Below are positions 51,649 through 60,455 of a stretch of DNA of 64,000 bases, one piece after another. The notes under the pieces are model-generated. The model searched no databases, had not been told where the DNA came from, and worked only from the letters and a program-made list of their open reading frames with translations. Source of the DNA: an uncultured Bacteroidia bacterium (GTDB lineage Bacteria; Bacteroidota; Bacteroidia; Bacteroidales; Prolixibacteraceae); assembly GCA_903897145.1 (NCBI GenBank), contig CAIUAN010000020.1, positions 24,193-88,192 on the forward strand, written 5' to 3'. Positions within the stretch are counted from its first letter, which is position 1; each line of letters opens with the position of its first letter. The position numbers were made by a program, and so were the translations under genes.

Positions 51649-53595
51649 ATGAGTGTTTCAGTAGAGGAATTATACGTCGAATTTGGCGGGTTTGAGCTTT
51701 TTAAGCATGTGAATTTTATTGTCAATCCGCGTGATCGCATTGGTCTGGCGGGCCGAAATGGCGCTGGCAAGTCTACATTGCTTAAAATTTTAGCTGGAAA
51801 GCAAACTCCAACTTCGGGAAGAGTTATTGTCCCTAAGGATATCATGATTGGTTATCTTCCTCAACATATGGAGCTGGCTGATTCGCGAACCGTAATGGAT
51901 GAGGCAATTACGGCTTTTGCCGAGATATTAGCACTTGAGAAAAAAATAGATTTTCTGAACTCTGAACTTAGCACTCGTACAGACTATGAGTCAGCGGCTT
52001 ATCATCAGATCATCGATGATATGCATGAGGCAAATGAGCGTTTTCAGATGATGGGCGGCACGAATTTCCATGTCGACATCGAACAGACCCTCATTGGATT
52101 AGGTTTTACACGGTCTGACTTTACCCGACAAACATCCGAATTTTCTGGCGGATGGCGTATGCGCATCGAGCTGGCTAAGATCTTACTTAAGAAGCCAAAT
52201 GTGTTTCTACTCGATGAGCCAACGAATCACTTAGATATTGAGTCAATCGAATGGCTTGAAGAGTTCTTAAAGGATTACGCTGGTGCGGTGGTCTTGGTTT
52301 CTCATGACCGGGCATTTTTAGATAATGTAACCAATCGGACGGTCGAGATTAGCTTAGGCAAGATCTACGATTATAAAGTTAACTATACTAAATATCTTGA
52401 GCTTCGTGTCGAACGTCGCGAACAGCAGATGGCTGCATTCCGGAACCAGCAGAAAATGATTCAAGATACCGAAGATTTTATCTCCCGCTTTCGCTATAAG
52501 GCTACAAAATCGGTACAGGTACAATCCCGTATTAAACAACTCGATAAGGTTGATCGTATCGAGATCGATGAAGAAGATACACGGGCATTAAATATTAAAT
52601 TTCCACCTTCTCCACGCTCTGGAGCTGTTGTTTTTGAAGGCAAAGAAGTTACAAAGCGTTATGACGATTTGCTTGTTCTCGATAAGGTAGACTTGATTCT
52701 TGAGCGTGGCACCAGAGTGGCTTTTGTTGGCAAGAATGGGGAAGGAAAGAGTACGATGGCTCGTATCATCATGCAGGATCTTGCTTGCAATGGCGAACAT
52801 AAGCTTGGGCACAACGTTAAGATTGGATATTTCTCGCAAACTCAGGCTGCTGAATTAGATGAGGAGTTAACGGCTTTTGAGACCATTGATAAAATTGCTG
52901 TTGGTGATATTCGGACCAGGATCCGAGATATTTTAGGTGCATTTATGTTCTCGGGTCAAGATGCAGATAAAAAAGTTAAAGTGCTTTCGGGTGGTGAACG
53001 GGCCAGACTGGCTATGATCAGTTTATTGCTTGAGCCGGTTAATTTCTTAGTTTTAGATGAGCCAACCAATCACTTGGATATCCATTCAAAAGGGTTGTTA
53101 AAGCAAGCACTGATCAATTTTGATGGTACACTTCTGGTTGTATCACATGATCGTGAATTCTTAGACGGATTGGTGGATGTGGTGTATGAGTTTAAGCATC
53201 GTAAGCTTAGACAGCATTTGGGTGGCGTTTATGAATTCTTGCGCAAAAGAAAGCTGGAATCATTGCGAGAATTAGAGCAAGCTGCTCCGGAGAAAAAAGT
53301 CAAAAAAGAGGCAGTCGCTAAAGAGGCAGCACCCGTAAGTTTTGATGATCGGAAAGAGATTAATCGAATGATTAGCCGTATTGAAAAACAAATTAGTGAG
53401 GCTGAATGGCAGATCTCTAAACTTGAAGAAGAGATTTCAAGCATGGATAAAATGCTGGCTGATCCCACAACTTTAGATGATAGTTCTCTGTTTAATCGTT
53501 ATGGAGCGGCCAAGAAAGAGGTTGAGAAATCGATGGCAGAGTGGGAGTCATTCAATGAGGAACTAAAGATTTGGGAAAGCAAAAGGACCTGGTAA
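51649..53595 (+). CDS. ABC-F family ATP-binding cassette protein
   Basis: Two ABC domains: 'AGRNGAGKSTLLKILAGKQTPTSG', 'VFLLDEPTNHLDIESIEWLE' and 'GKNGEGKSTMARII', 'LSGGERARLAMISLLLEPVNFLVLDEPTNHLDIHSK'. Confidence 0.95.
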   Translation: MSVSVEELYVEFGGFELFKHVNFIVNPRDRIGLAGRNGAGKSTLLKILAGKQTPTSGRVIVPKDIMIGYLPQHMELADSRTVMDEAITAFAEILALEKKIDFLNSELSTRTDYESAAYHQIIDDMHEANERFQMMGGTNFHVDIEQTLIGLGFTRSDFTRQTSEFSGGWRMRIELAKILLKKPNVFLLDEPTNHLDIESIEWLEEFLKDYAGAVVLVSHDRAFLDNVTNRTVEISLGKIYDYKVNYTKYLELRVERREQQMAAFRNQQKMIQDTEDFISRFRYKATKSVQVQSRIKQLDKVDRIEIDEEDTRALNIKFPPSPRSGAVVFEGKEVTKRYDDLLVLDKVDLILERGTRVAFVGKNGEGKSTMARIIMQDLACNGEHKLGHNVKIGYFSQTQAAELDEELTAFETIDKIAVGDIRTRIRDILGAFMFSGQDADKKVKVLSGGERARLAMISLLLEPVNFLVLDEPTNHLDIHSKGLLKQALINFDGTLLVVSHDREFLDGLVDVVYEFKHRKLRQHLGGVYEFLRKRKLESLRELEQAAPEKKVKKEAVAKEAAPVSFDDRKEINRMISRIEKQISEAEWQISKLEEEISSMDKMLADPTTLDDSSLFNRYGAAKKEVEKSMAEWESFNEELKIWESKRTW

Positions 53596-53642
53596 CACAC
53601 GCAGGATTTTAATATATTAGGTGATCATAAAGAATTAAGACT

Positions 53643-53762
53643 ATGGAAAAGACAGATTATATCTTCGGAATGCGCACCATTATCGAGGCAATCAACTCTG
53701 GTAAAGAGATTGAGAAAATATTAATCAAAAAAGGGTTGCAAGGGGAACTTATCACGAACTGA
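53643..53762 (+). pseudogene. rlmB: 5' fragment of rlmB (N-terminal substrate-binding domain), 39 codons ending in TGA
   Basis: Translates to MEKTDYIFGMRTIIEAINSGKEIEKILIKKGLQGELITN*, the usual SpoU/RlmB N-terminus; stop overlaps ATG of next ORF. Confidence 0.8.
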
Positions 53763-54382
53763 TGGATCTTGTTCATCAGTTTCAGATTCCTATTCAACTT
53801 GTGCCAATAGAGAAACTTGATCGTGTAACGCGCAAGAATCATCAAGGTATTCTGGCTTTTATCTCTCCGATATTTTACCAGAACATTGAAGAGATCATTC
53901 CTCGTTTGTATGAAGAAGGAAAAACGGCTCTGATCTTAGTTCTCGATGAGCTTACTGATGTGCGTAATTTTGGAGCTATTGCAAGGTCTGCCGAGGTTGC
54001 TGGTGTTCATGCAATCGTTATTCCCGAGAAAGGTTCAGCCCAAATTAATGCAGATGCGATAAAAACATCGGCAGGAGCACTTCATCTAATTCCTGTCTGT
54101 CGGACAAAAAGTCTCTCTGCTGTTTTAAAGTTCTTGAAAAATAGTGGATTAAAGATTGTTGCTGCAACAGACAAAGGTGACAAGGTCTATTCGGATATCG
54201 ATATGAAAGATCCGGTTGCTATCATCTTAGGATCTGAAGATCTAGGTATTGAGGCTGGTCTTTTGAAGATGTCAGATGAATGGGCTAAGATCCCTCAGTA
54301 TGGACAGATTAAATCATTGAATGTTTCTGTGGCTGCTGGAATAATCGTGTTTGAAGCACTTCGTCAGCGCTCGTTAGCTTAG
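53762..54382 (+). CDS. rlmB: 23S rRNA (guanosine(2251)-2'-O)-methyltransferase RlmB, SPOUT domain; frame-disrupted from its N-terminus
   Basis: 'KLDRVTRKNHQGILAFISP', 'VLDELTDVRNFGAIARSAEVAGVHAIVIP', 'IILGSEDLGIEAGLLKMSDEWAKIPQYGQIKSLNVSVAAGIIVFEALRQR'. Confidence 0.93.
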   Translation: MDLVHQFQIPIQLVPIEKLDRVTRKNHQGILAFISPIFYQNIEEIIPRLYEEGKTALILVLDELTDVRNFGAIARSAEVAGVHAIVIPEKGSAQINADAIKTSAGALHLIPVCRTKSLSAVLKFLKNSGLKIVAATDKGDKVYSDIDMKDPVAIILGSEDLGIEAGLLKMSDEWAKIPQYGQIKSLNVSVAAGIIVFEALRQRSLA

Positions 54383-54850
54383 TTACGAGAATATAGGAAC
54401 TTCTCTGTTAAAGGTCTCTTCCAAAGAGATAAATGTTTCGGTGCTAGAAATTCCTTCAATGCGTTGAATCTTTTCGCTCAAAATCTGTTTGAGATGCTCA
54501 TTATCTCTTGCATAGACCTTTATAAATATTGCATATTCGCCTGTTGTATAATGGCATTCGACAATTTCTCGAATTTCTAAAAGTTGCTTTGCTACTTCAT
54601 GAAATAGCCCCCCTTTTTCTAAGAATATCCCCACATAGGTGCAGGTGCGGTAGTCTATTTTCTTTGGATCGATATAGTATCCAGAACCTGTGATAACCTC
54701 CATCTCAATCATACGATTAACACGCTGGTGAACAGCGGCCCTTGAAACACCACAATCTGTTGCCACATCTTTAAACGGAATCCGGGCATTTTTAGTGATA
54801 ATGTCCAGAATGTGAAGATCTGTATCGTCGAGTTGATTTCTAAGTGTCAT
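54383..54850 (-). CDS. Lrp/AsnC family transcriptional regulator
   Basis: 'LDDTDLHILDIITKNARIPFKDVATDCGVSRAAVHQRVNRMIEMEVITGSGYYIDPKKIDY', RAM domain. Confidence 0.95.
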   Translation of the reverse strand: MTLRNQLDDTDLHILDIITKNARIPFKDVATDCGVSRAAVHQRVNRMIEMEVITGSGYYIDPKKIDYRTCTYVGIFLEKGGLFHEVAKQLLEIREIVECHYTTGEYAIFIKVYARDNEHLKQILSEKIQRIEGISSTETFISLEETFNREVPIFS

Positions 54851-55101
54851 ATGTGTTGTCGTTTACAATATCAAAAATAGTTTTCTTTATCTATATATCG
54901 TCTATTTTTCAACCATTTTGTTAAAGAAGTAATGGATATTTAATTTTCGAGCGGTTCTATCGCGTTATAAACTATCAGAATGTATATTTACTAACCCATT
55001 GTGGGACTCACTTTGGGAATGCCCCATTGGAAAAGATCCTGCAAAGATCAGCGGATTGATCAACTGAAGCTCGTAGTTGTTAAGAAAAGCGAGCGCAATT
55101 T

Positions 55102-55506
55102 TCAGCGGCGGACAGTTTTTGAGAATAGCTGGTCTAAGAACCAGAGTGCCAGAATAGCAAAAATACCTATTGCAACGGTAGGTGAAATCTTAGTAAGGCT
55201 TGTAAATAAGTGATTTATCGGGGTAAAAAACTTAGTGGCATCTATTACGTAGCTATTTTTTGTCTTTCCGACCAGCTCCAATCCTATAGAAGCGGAATTG
55301 TGCAAGAATAGTAGTAAAGCTGTTGAAATAAGGGTAATTAATGCGATTAAGAACCATCCTTTTCGGTTGATTATTGGTTGGTATTTTGTCGGATTATGGC
55401 TCCACTCGGTCATCACACGTTCCATTACTTTAATCGAAAAGTCTGGTGAAGGTTGCTCTTGCGGAAGCTCCTTTATCCAGTATTTTAAATGATCTCTCTG
55501 ATTCAT
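55102..55506 (-). CDS. Putative membrane anti-sigma factor
   Basis: Small protein with two TM helices; start overlaps the ECF sigma stop by 4 bp. Confidence 0.65.
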   Translation of the reverse strand: MNQRDHLKYWIKELPQEQPSPDFSIKVMERVMTEWSHNPTKYQPIINRKGWFLIALITLISTALLLFLHNSASIGLELVGKTKNSYVIDATKFFTPINHLFTSLTKISPTVAIGIFAILALWFLDQLFSKTVRR

Positions 55507-56078
55507 AATATAGTTAGTAATTCGTCTTTTAAAATATATCGGAGCTCTTCAAGGAGCCTGCGTCGTGTACGATGGATTTTTACTTTAACATTCGATACTG
55601 TCAATGAGGTAATAGAACTTATTTCCTCCATGGAAAAATCATCGTAATAATACATCTCCAGCAACGCCTTTTCCTCGGGGTCTAATCTCTCAAGTCCTAT
55701 TCGGAGATATCGTTGTCGTTCATCACCATTTAATTTATCAATGGTATTTTCTGTTGATTGTATGTCCCATTCGGTAATTTTTAAGTCTGTAATACTTACC
55801 TCCCTTCCTCTGCGGGCTCTTAACCTTGAAATGGCCGTGTTGTAAACAATTCGAAAAAACCACGTCTTAAAGGTAGATCCATTTTTAAAAGAACCTAACG
55901 AGTTATATGCTTTAATAAACGCATCCTGAGCAGCCTCTTCAGCGTCTTCCCGCTGATTCAGCAGCTTCATAGAGAGCGAAAATGCCAGATTGGTATACTT
56001 TTCAACCAGCCGTGAAAAGGAACCAGAATCCCCTCTGAGAACCTCCCGGATATAGTATTCATCAGTTTTCTTCTCCAT
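55503..56078 (-). CDS. ECF RNA polymerase sigma factor
   Basis: 'FSRLVEKYTNLAFSLSMKLLNQREDAEEAAQDAFIKAYNSL', 'LLEMYYYDDFSMEEISSITSLTVSNVKVKIHRTRRRLLEEL'. Confidence 0.96.
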   Translation of the reverse strand: MEKKTDEYYIREVLRGDSGSFSRLVEKYTNLAFSLSMKLLNQREDAEEAAQDAFIKAYNSLGSFKNGSTFKTWFFRIVYNTAISRLRARRGREVSITDLKITEWDIQSTENTIDKLNGDERQRYLRIGLERLDPEEKALLEMYYYDDFSMEEISSITSLTVSNVKVKIHRTRRRLLEELRYILKDELLTIL

Positions 56079-56088
56079 GCTTTAATTA

Positions 56089-56115
56089 GACGACGTTTAC
56101 CTTGGTTCGGTTACA
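56089..56115 (-). promoter_or_regulatory. Candidate ECF-dependent promoter (TGTAACC-N16-CGTC) of the sigma/anti-sigma operon
   Basis: Reverse strand reads TGTAACC gaaccaaggtaaacgt CGTC, 11 nt upstream of the sigma ATG. Confidence 0.6.
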
Positions 56116-56184
56116 ACCTATATTCTTTAAAATTACAACAAAGAAGTTATTACTAGTAGCGATAACTATATATTTTATTTAATC

Positions 56185-56211
56185 TGTAACCGGCAAGGTG
56201 AGATCTGCGTC
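56185..56211 (+). promoter_or_regulatory. Candidate ECF-dependent promoter (TGTAACC-N16-CGTC) of the DUF6249 gene
   Basis: TGTAACC ggcaaggtgagatctg CGTC, identical boxes and spacing to the divergent promoter at 56089-56115. Confidence 0.6.
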
Positions 56212-56248
56212 AAAGGGACAAATATTAAATCTTTTAAAAACTATTATT

Positions 56249-56605
56249 ATGGAAGACATAGCACGTGTACTGGTTCCTATTGTATTTTTTGCCATGATTT
56301 TTGGCATAGTCTATTTAGTCTTTTCTTCACGCAACCGTGAACGGATGGCGCTGATCGAAAGAGGTGCAGATCCAACTCTTTTTGAGAGCCGAAAAAATGG
56401 AGTTGTGGGTGGAGTAATGAAAATTGGATTATTTTTTATGGGCGTTGGAGTAGGTATTGTAGTCGCTTATTTCCTTATTTCAATTGGGATGAAAGAGGAG
56501 GCCGCTTATCCTGCCATGATTTTTCTTTTCGGTGGACTGGCATTGATTCTTTCATATGTGTGGCAGCGGAAAAACCAAAAGGAGGATGAAACTACGATGA
56601 GCTAA
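56249..56605 (+). CDS. DUF6249 domain-containing membrane protein
   Basis: 'MEDIARVLVPIVFFAMIFGIVYLVFSSRNRERMALIERGADPTLF'; ATG at 56249 preferred over listed 56198. Confidence 0.88.
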   Translation: MEDIARVLVPIVFFAMIFGIVYLVFSSRNRERMALIERGADPTLFESRKNGVVGGVMKIGLFFMGVGVGIVVAYFLISIGMKEEAAYPAMIFLFGGLALILSYVWQRKNQKEDETTMS

Positions 56606-56650
56606 TTTTTAAAATTATTCAAGCAGGTTAAAACTCCTTGAATAAAACCA

Positions 56651-57937
56651 TTATTTGGTATTTTCTGCTATCACTGCCTGGATTGCCCGAATGCATACCG
56701 GACAGAAGTTATGGGTTTTATTCGATTTCATTCGGCAGTCTTGCATCGGACTATAGATCCCTTTCGCACTGTATCCTCCGCCCTCAAATGCTCCTAAGAC
56801 GTTTTCTTGATCTTTCTCTCGAGGTGTTGGTATTGCAGTCGATTTGTTTACTAAGTCTTCCCATTTAGACTTAAAATTAACCAAGGTGGTAAGGTTGGGT
56901 TCCCATGGCTCCACTTTTAGATTGTAGTAATCTTGAAAAGCCACCTCAGAGGTGTAATATTCATCGGCTAACCCAACAAAACCATGACCGAATTCATGCA
57001 CGAAGACATTGGGTGAGAGTAGATGGTCGGAAGTGCACACGTTGATGAAATTATAGAATCCGCCACCTCCATATCTGGATGAATTGACTAAGATCATGAT
57101 TTGGTCGTAAGGGACTACGGAAGCCATATCTGATACCGCTTTTAGATCAGATGTTGTCAGGTATCGCGAGATATCGAACGTGAAAAATGTGGTATTAAAT
57201 AGCGTGTTACGATAGATGTGCTCACCTGGGATATCCGTCCCTGATTCGACTGAGGGAGTCTTGATCGCATAGATATTGAATTTATCCTTGAGTTGAGAAA
57301 AAGGATTTGCAACGAATAAGGAGTCGGTAAGTCTTTTGGCATCTCCGATGAATTTATCCATCTCGTCAGCCGTGTATCCTTCAGCCAGAATAGCAATATC
57401 AATTTTGTGTTCTGGTTCGCCGGAGTATAAAATTTTCTCAACGGGTATGTTTCGTGGATTCTCCCGGATGATAAAATAGTTCTCTGGATTGATCACTTGT
57501 GTGTAAATCTCTACAAATAAACCACTTCGGTCTCTTTTTTGTATCGAAAGTTTAATATTTTTCTTAGGAAATGGGAACCGTAATACTTGATAAAAGGCTT
57601 TGTTGGTTGATTTTGCTTCAGGGGTAGCTTGCCATTCTTGAAAAAGTGGAGAGAAGCCTTTCGAGAAGATTAATTTTCCACTCTCTGAATCGAACACCTC
57701 AAACTGGTACGTTCCAAGGTTGAATTGATTAAATAACGACTTGTGTGATCCGCCCCAAGCGTACTCTTTTATGAGTGCGTTAGGCATGATTGAAGTGCTA
57801 GTCGCATTGCCAGTTAGCAGATAATCAACCCGCAAAACCTCATTGGTAAAATATTTATCGTAATTTGGAGCAGCCCAGAGAGCTAATGGACCAAAAAGAA
57901 GAATAATCTGAATTAAAAATTTCTTCATAATGAGCAT
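56651..57937 (-). CDS. M64 family (IgA peptidase-like) secreted metallopeptidase
   Basis: 'KIDIAILAEGYTADEMDKFIGDAKRLTDSLF', 'YGGGGFYNFINVCTSDHLLSPNVFVHEFGHGFVGLADEYY' (HExGHxxxGLxDE), C-terminal 'CRMKSNKTHNFCPVC'. Confidence 0.95.
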   Translation of the reverse strand: MLIMKKFLIQIILLFGPLALWAAPNYDKYFTNEVLRVDYLLTGNATSTSIMPNALIKEYAWGGSHKSLFNQFNLGTYQFEVFDSESGKLIFSKGFSPLFQEWQATPEAKSTNKAFYQVLRFPFPKKNIKLSIQKRDRSGLFVEIYTQVINPENYFIIRENPRNIPVEKILYSGEPEHKIDIAILAEGYTADEMDKFIGDAKRLTDSLFVANPFSQLKDKFNIYAIKTPSVESGTDIPGEHIYRNTLFNTTFFTFDISRYLTTSDLKAVSDMASVVPYDQIMILVNSSRYGGGGFYNFINVCTSDHLLSPNVFVHEFGHGFVGLADEYYTSEVAFQDYYNLKVEPWEPNLTTLVNFKSKWEDLVNKSTAIPTPREKDQENVLGAFEGGGYSAKGIYSPMQDCRMKSNKTHNFCPVCIRAIQAVIAENTK

Positions 57938-58002
57938 CTTTCGTTACTTTTGCATGAGCGATTCAAAGCTAGCTATTTTTTGATTAACTAAAATATTAGA
58001 TC

Positions 58003-59229
58003 ATGTCAGTATTCTACGATTATATAAAAGAACTTTTGCTTGGCTATGGCTTCGTCAATCGAATGGCTATCGATGGAGCTGCACTGATAGGTTTAGCAAC
58101 GATTTTAACAGGATCATTTTTGATCTATTTAATTGCACGTCTAATTTTCATTAAGGTTGTTAGTCGAATCGTCGCTCGTACGAAAGGTATTTGGGATGAT
58201 ACACTATATAATCACAAGGTATTTCATGTCTTAGTCCATTTTATTCCTGCCATTCTAATCTACAGTACTTCAACATTTGCTGGTGAAGATATCGTTTGGT
58301 TTCCTGAGCTTATCATGGGACTTGGACATATTTACATTGCAGTTATTGTGATGTCGGCTTTTCTTCGATTTCTCAATGCGGTCCAAGAAATCTATAATAC
58401 CTACCCCTATTCAAAAGATCGGCCTATAAAGGGGTACATCCAGGTCGTTAAGATCCTGATCTATTTCTTTGGTTCTATTTTTATTGTAGCCGTCTTAGTT
58501 AATAAGAATCCTTCTACGTTATTCGCCGGATTAGGTGCTATTGCAGCTGTCTTAATGTTGGTTTTTAGAGATGCAATCTTAGGATTTGTTGCCAGTATCC
58601 AGTTGGCGGCAAATAATATGGTGAAACCAGGTGACTGGATAATGGTTCCTCGATTCAATGTTGATGGAATAGTTTACGACATAACTCTAACCACCGTAAA
58701 AGTCCAAAACTGGGATAAGACTTTCACAACCATTCCTACTTACTCACTAGTTTCTGAGTCGGTCATTAATTGGTCTGGAATGAAAGAGTCGGGTGGTCGT
58801 CGAATTCAACGCAGCGTATTTTTGGATATGAGAAGTATCCGTCTTTGCGATAAACCGATGCTTGATCAGATTTATGCACTGCCTATGTTTAAAGAGTTTA
58901 TTACCACAGATGGAGCGATTGCTGACGATTATCAGGATGATGAAAATAGGGGAGCTTTGAAAATGCACCTTTTTGAGACACCAACAAATCTATCTCTGTT
59001 TATGAAATATCTTGAAGGCTATTGCGTCGCCCATCCAGGTATCCATGAGCATATGACTCGCCTTATACGGATGTTGCAATCGACAGATAAGGGGCTTCCT
59101 ATAGAAGTTATTGTTTTTAGTAAAGCGCAAGAGTCTTTGTTGTATGAAGCGCTTCAAAATGAGCTATTTGATCATATTTTTGCGGTCTTGCCAGCGTTCG
59201 GACTTCGAGTTTTTCAGAATCCAACCTAG
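58003..59229 (+). CDS. MscS family mechanosensitive ion channel (YbdG-like)
   Basis: 'LFAGLGAIAAVLMLVFRDAILGFVASIQLAANNMVKPGDWIMVP'; 'TLTTVKVQNWDKTFTTIPTYSLVSESVINWSGMKESGGRRIQRSVFLD' is YbdG-like. Confidence 0.94.
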   Translation: MSVFYDYIKELLLGYGFVNRMAIDGAALIGLATILTGSFLIYLIARLIFIKVVSRIVARTKGIWDDTLYNHKVFHVLVHFIPAILIYSTSTFAGEDIVWFPELIMGLGHIYIAVIVMSAFLRFLNAVQEIYNTYPYSKDRPIKGYIQVVKILIYFFGSIFIVAVLVNKNPSTLFAGLGAIAAVLMLVFRDAILGFVASIQLAANNMVKPGDWIMVPRFNVDGIVYDITLTTVKVQNWDKTFTTIPTYSLVSESVINWSGMKESGGRRIQRSVFLDMRSIRLCDKPMLDQIYALPMFKEFITTDGAIADDYQDDENRGALKMHLFETPTNLSLFMKYLEGYCVAHPGIHEHMTRLIRMLQSTDKGLPIEVIVFSKAQESLLYEALQNELFDHIFAVLPAFGLRVFQNPT

Positions 59230-59255
59230 TTTGAAAATATAGATCTCTAGGTTGG
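59221..59255 (+). terminator. Possible stem-loop overlapping the MscS stop codon
   Basis: CCAACCTAG ... CTAGGTTGG 9-bp stem; T-rich stretch lies a few nt downstream. Confidence 0.45.
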
Positions 59256-59386
59256 CGTCATACCTGTTTTTTCTTTTGTCTTGAGGGATGTTTTTGCACT
59301 ATTCTTAGGTACTTCACGAATCAAAAAAGCTAATTTGTTTAATTTTTTACTTAAAAAGTTAGAAAATTAAAAATTAATAGCGATTT

Positions 59387-59908
59387 TTGTATCAAATTGA
59401 AAGCGCCGTGAAAAGAAGCACTACAGAATCAGAAGAAGATTTCAAAGAGCAGAGTGTTCATATTGATGATCTTGATCGCAAGATTCTAAAGTTGATTACT
59501 GCAAATGCTCGAATTCCATTTTTAGAAGTAGCAAGAGAATGTGGCGTATCAGGAGCGGCAATTCATCAACGAGTGCAGCGATTGGTTGCTATGGGTGTCA
59601 TTGTTGGCTCCGAATTTATCGTGAGTCCGCAGAAGTTGGGTTATAACACCACGGCCTATATGGGTATTTACCTGGAGAAGGTGAAAGATGATACTCGGGT
59701 TTTGGCTCAGCTACGTGAGATCTCAGAGGTTGTAGAATGTCACCATACTACTGGTCAATATGCGATCTTTATTAAGATTCAAACAAAAACAAATAAGCAT
59801 CTGATGAAGATTATCGATACCGATCTTCAGGCAATCGATGGCATCGCTCGTACGGAGACATTTATCTCTTTGGAGGAGGATTTTAAGCGCCAGATACCTA
59901 TTCGATAA
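59387..59908 (+). CDS. Lrp/AsnC family transcriptional regulator
   Basis: 'IDDLDRKILKLITANARIPFLEVARECGVSGAAIHQRVQRLVAMGVIVGSEFIVSPQKLGYNTTAYMGIYLEK'; actual start may be GTG 59409. Confidence 0.94.
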   Translation: MYQIESAVKRSTTESEEDFKEQSVHIDDLDRKILKLITANARIPFLEVARECGVSGAAIHQRVQRLVAMGVIVGSEFIVSPQKLGYNTTAYMGIYLEKVKDDTRVLAQLREISEVVECHHTTGQYAIFIKIQTKTNKHLMKIIDTDLQAIDGIARTETFISLEEDFKRQIPIR

Positions 59909-59925
59909 TGAAGCAATGATGATAT

Positions 59926-59967
59926 ATTAAAAAAAGCCTCCAGAGATTTCTGGAGGCTTTTTTTAAT
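59926..59967. terminator. Bidirectional intrinsic terminator
   Basis: ATTAAAAAAAGCCTCCAGAGATTTCTGGAGGCTTTTTTTAAT between convergent genes. Confidence 0.95.
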
Positions 59968-59980
59968 ATTAGTTCAGGAT

Positions 59981-60355
59981 CTAAAAAGGTAGATCGTCTT
60001 TATCGTCTAGATCAACAGATAAGGGTGTACTTGTGAATTCTTGGCCAGATGGTGGTGTATTTACCGTACTAGCCCCTTGAGCCGCTAGATCGACACGAAA
60101 GGCATTGATGTTGCTGAACCATTTTTCATTGTACTCACGTGATTCGATGCTAAAAGAAACCTCCACTTCCATTCCTGGTTTAACTTTGTCGAAGGTGCCA
60201 TTTTTATCATTGAAGAGTGTAAAGCAGATCTTTTTTGGATATTGATCTTCTCCTGTTTCAATAACAAAATCTTGTTTTTTCCACTCTCCTCGTGCACTTG
60301 TTCCAGTAATCTCTGGAAGCACTTGTAATACCTTACCGGTTGTTTTAAAGCTCAT
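59981..60355 (-). CDS. DUF3127 domain-containing protein
   Basis: 'MSFKTTGKVLQVLPEITGTSARGEWKKQDFVIETGEDQYPKKICFTLFND', acidic 'DLDDKDDLPF' SSB-like tail. Confidence 0.9.
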   Translation of the reverse strand: MSFKTTGKVLQVLPEITGTSARGEWKKQDFVIETGEDQYPKKICFTLFNDKNGTFDKVKPGMEVEVSFSIESREYNEKWFSNINAFRVDLAAQGASTVNTPPSGQEFTSTPLSVDLDDKDDLPF

Positions 60356-60380
60356 ATTGTATGTATTAAGTTACAGATAT

Positions 60381-60413
60381 AAAAAAGGATCCGGAATGAC
60401 TAATCCCGGATCC
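60381..60413 (-). terminator. Intrinsic terminator for the FKBP gene (reverse strand)
   Basis: AAAAAAGGATCCGG...CCGGATCCT; on the reverse strand the hairpin is followed by a T-run. Confidence 0.8.
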
Positions 60414-60455
60414 TAATTACGGGGCTATTCCCCAAAAGTAAGTTAAAAAATCAAA

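Noticed and set aside
55001-55213. 70-aa ORF partly in the intergenic gap after the anti-sigma gene
   Set aside because: Overlaps the 3' end of the reverse-strand gene and has no recognisable features.
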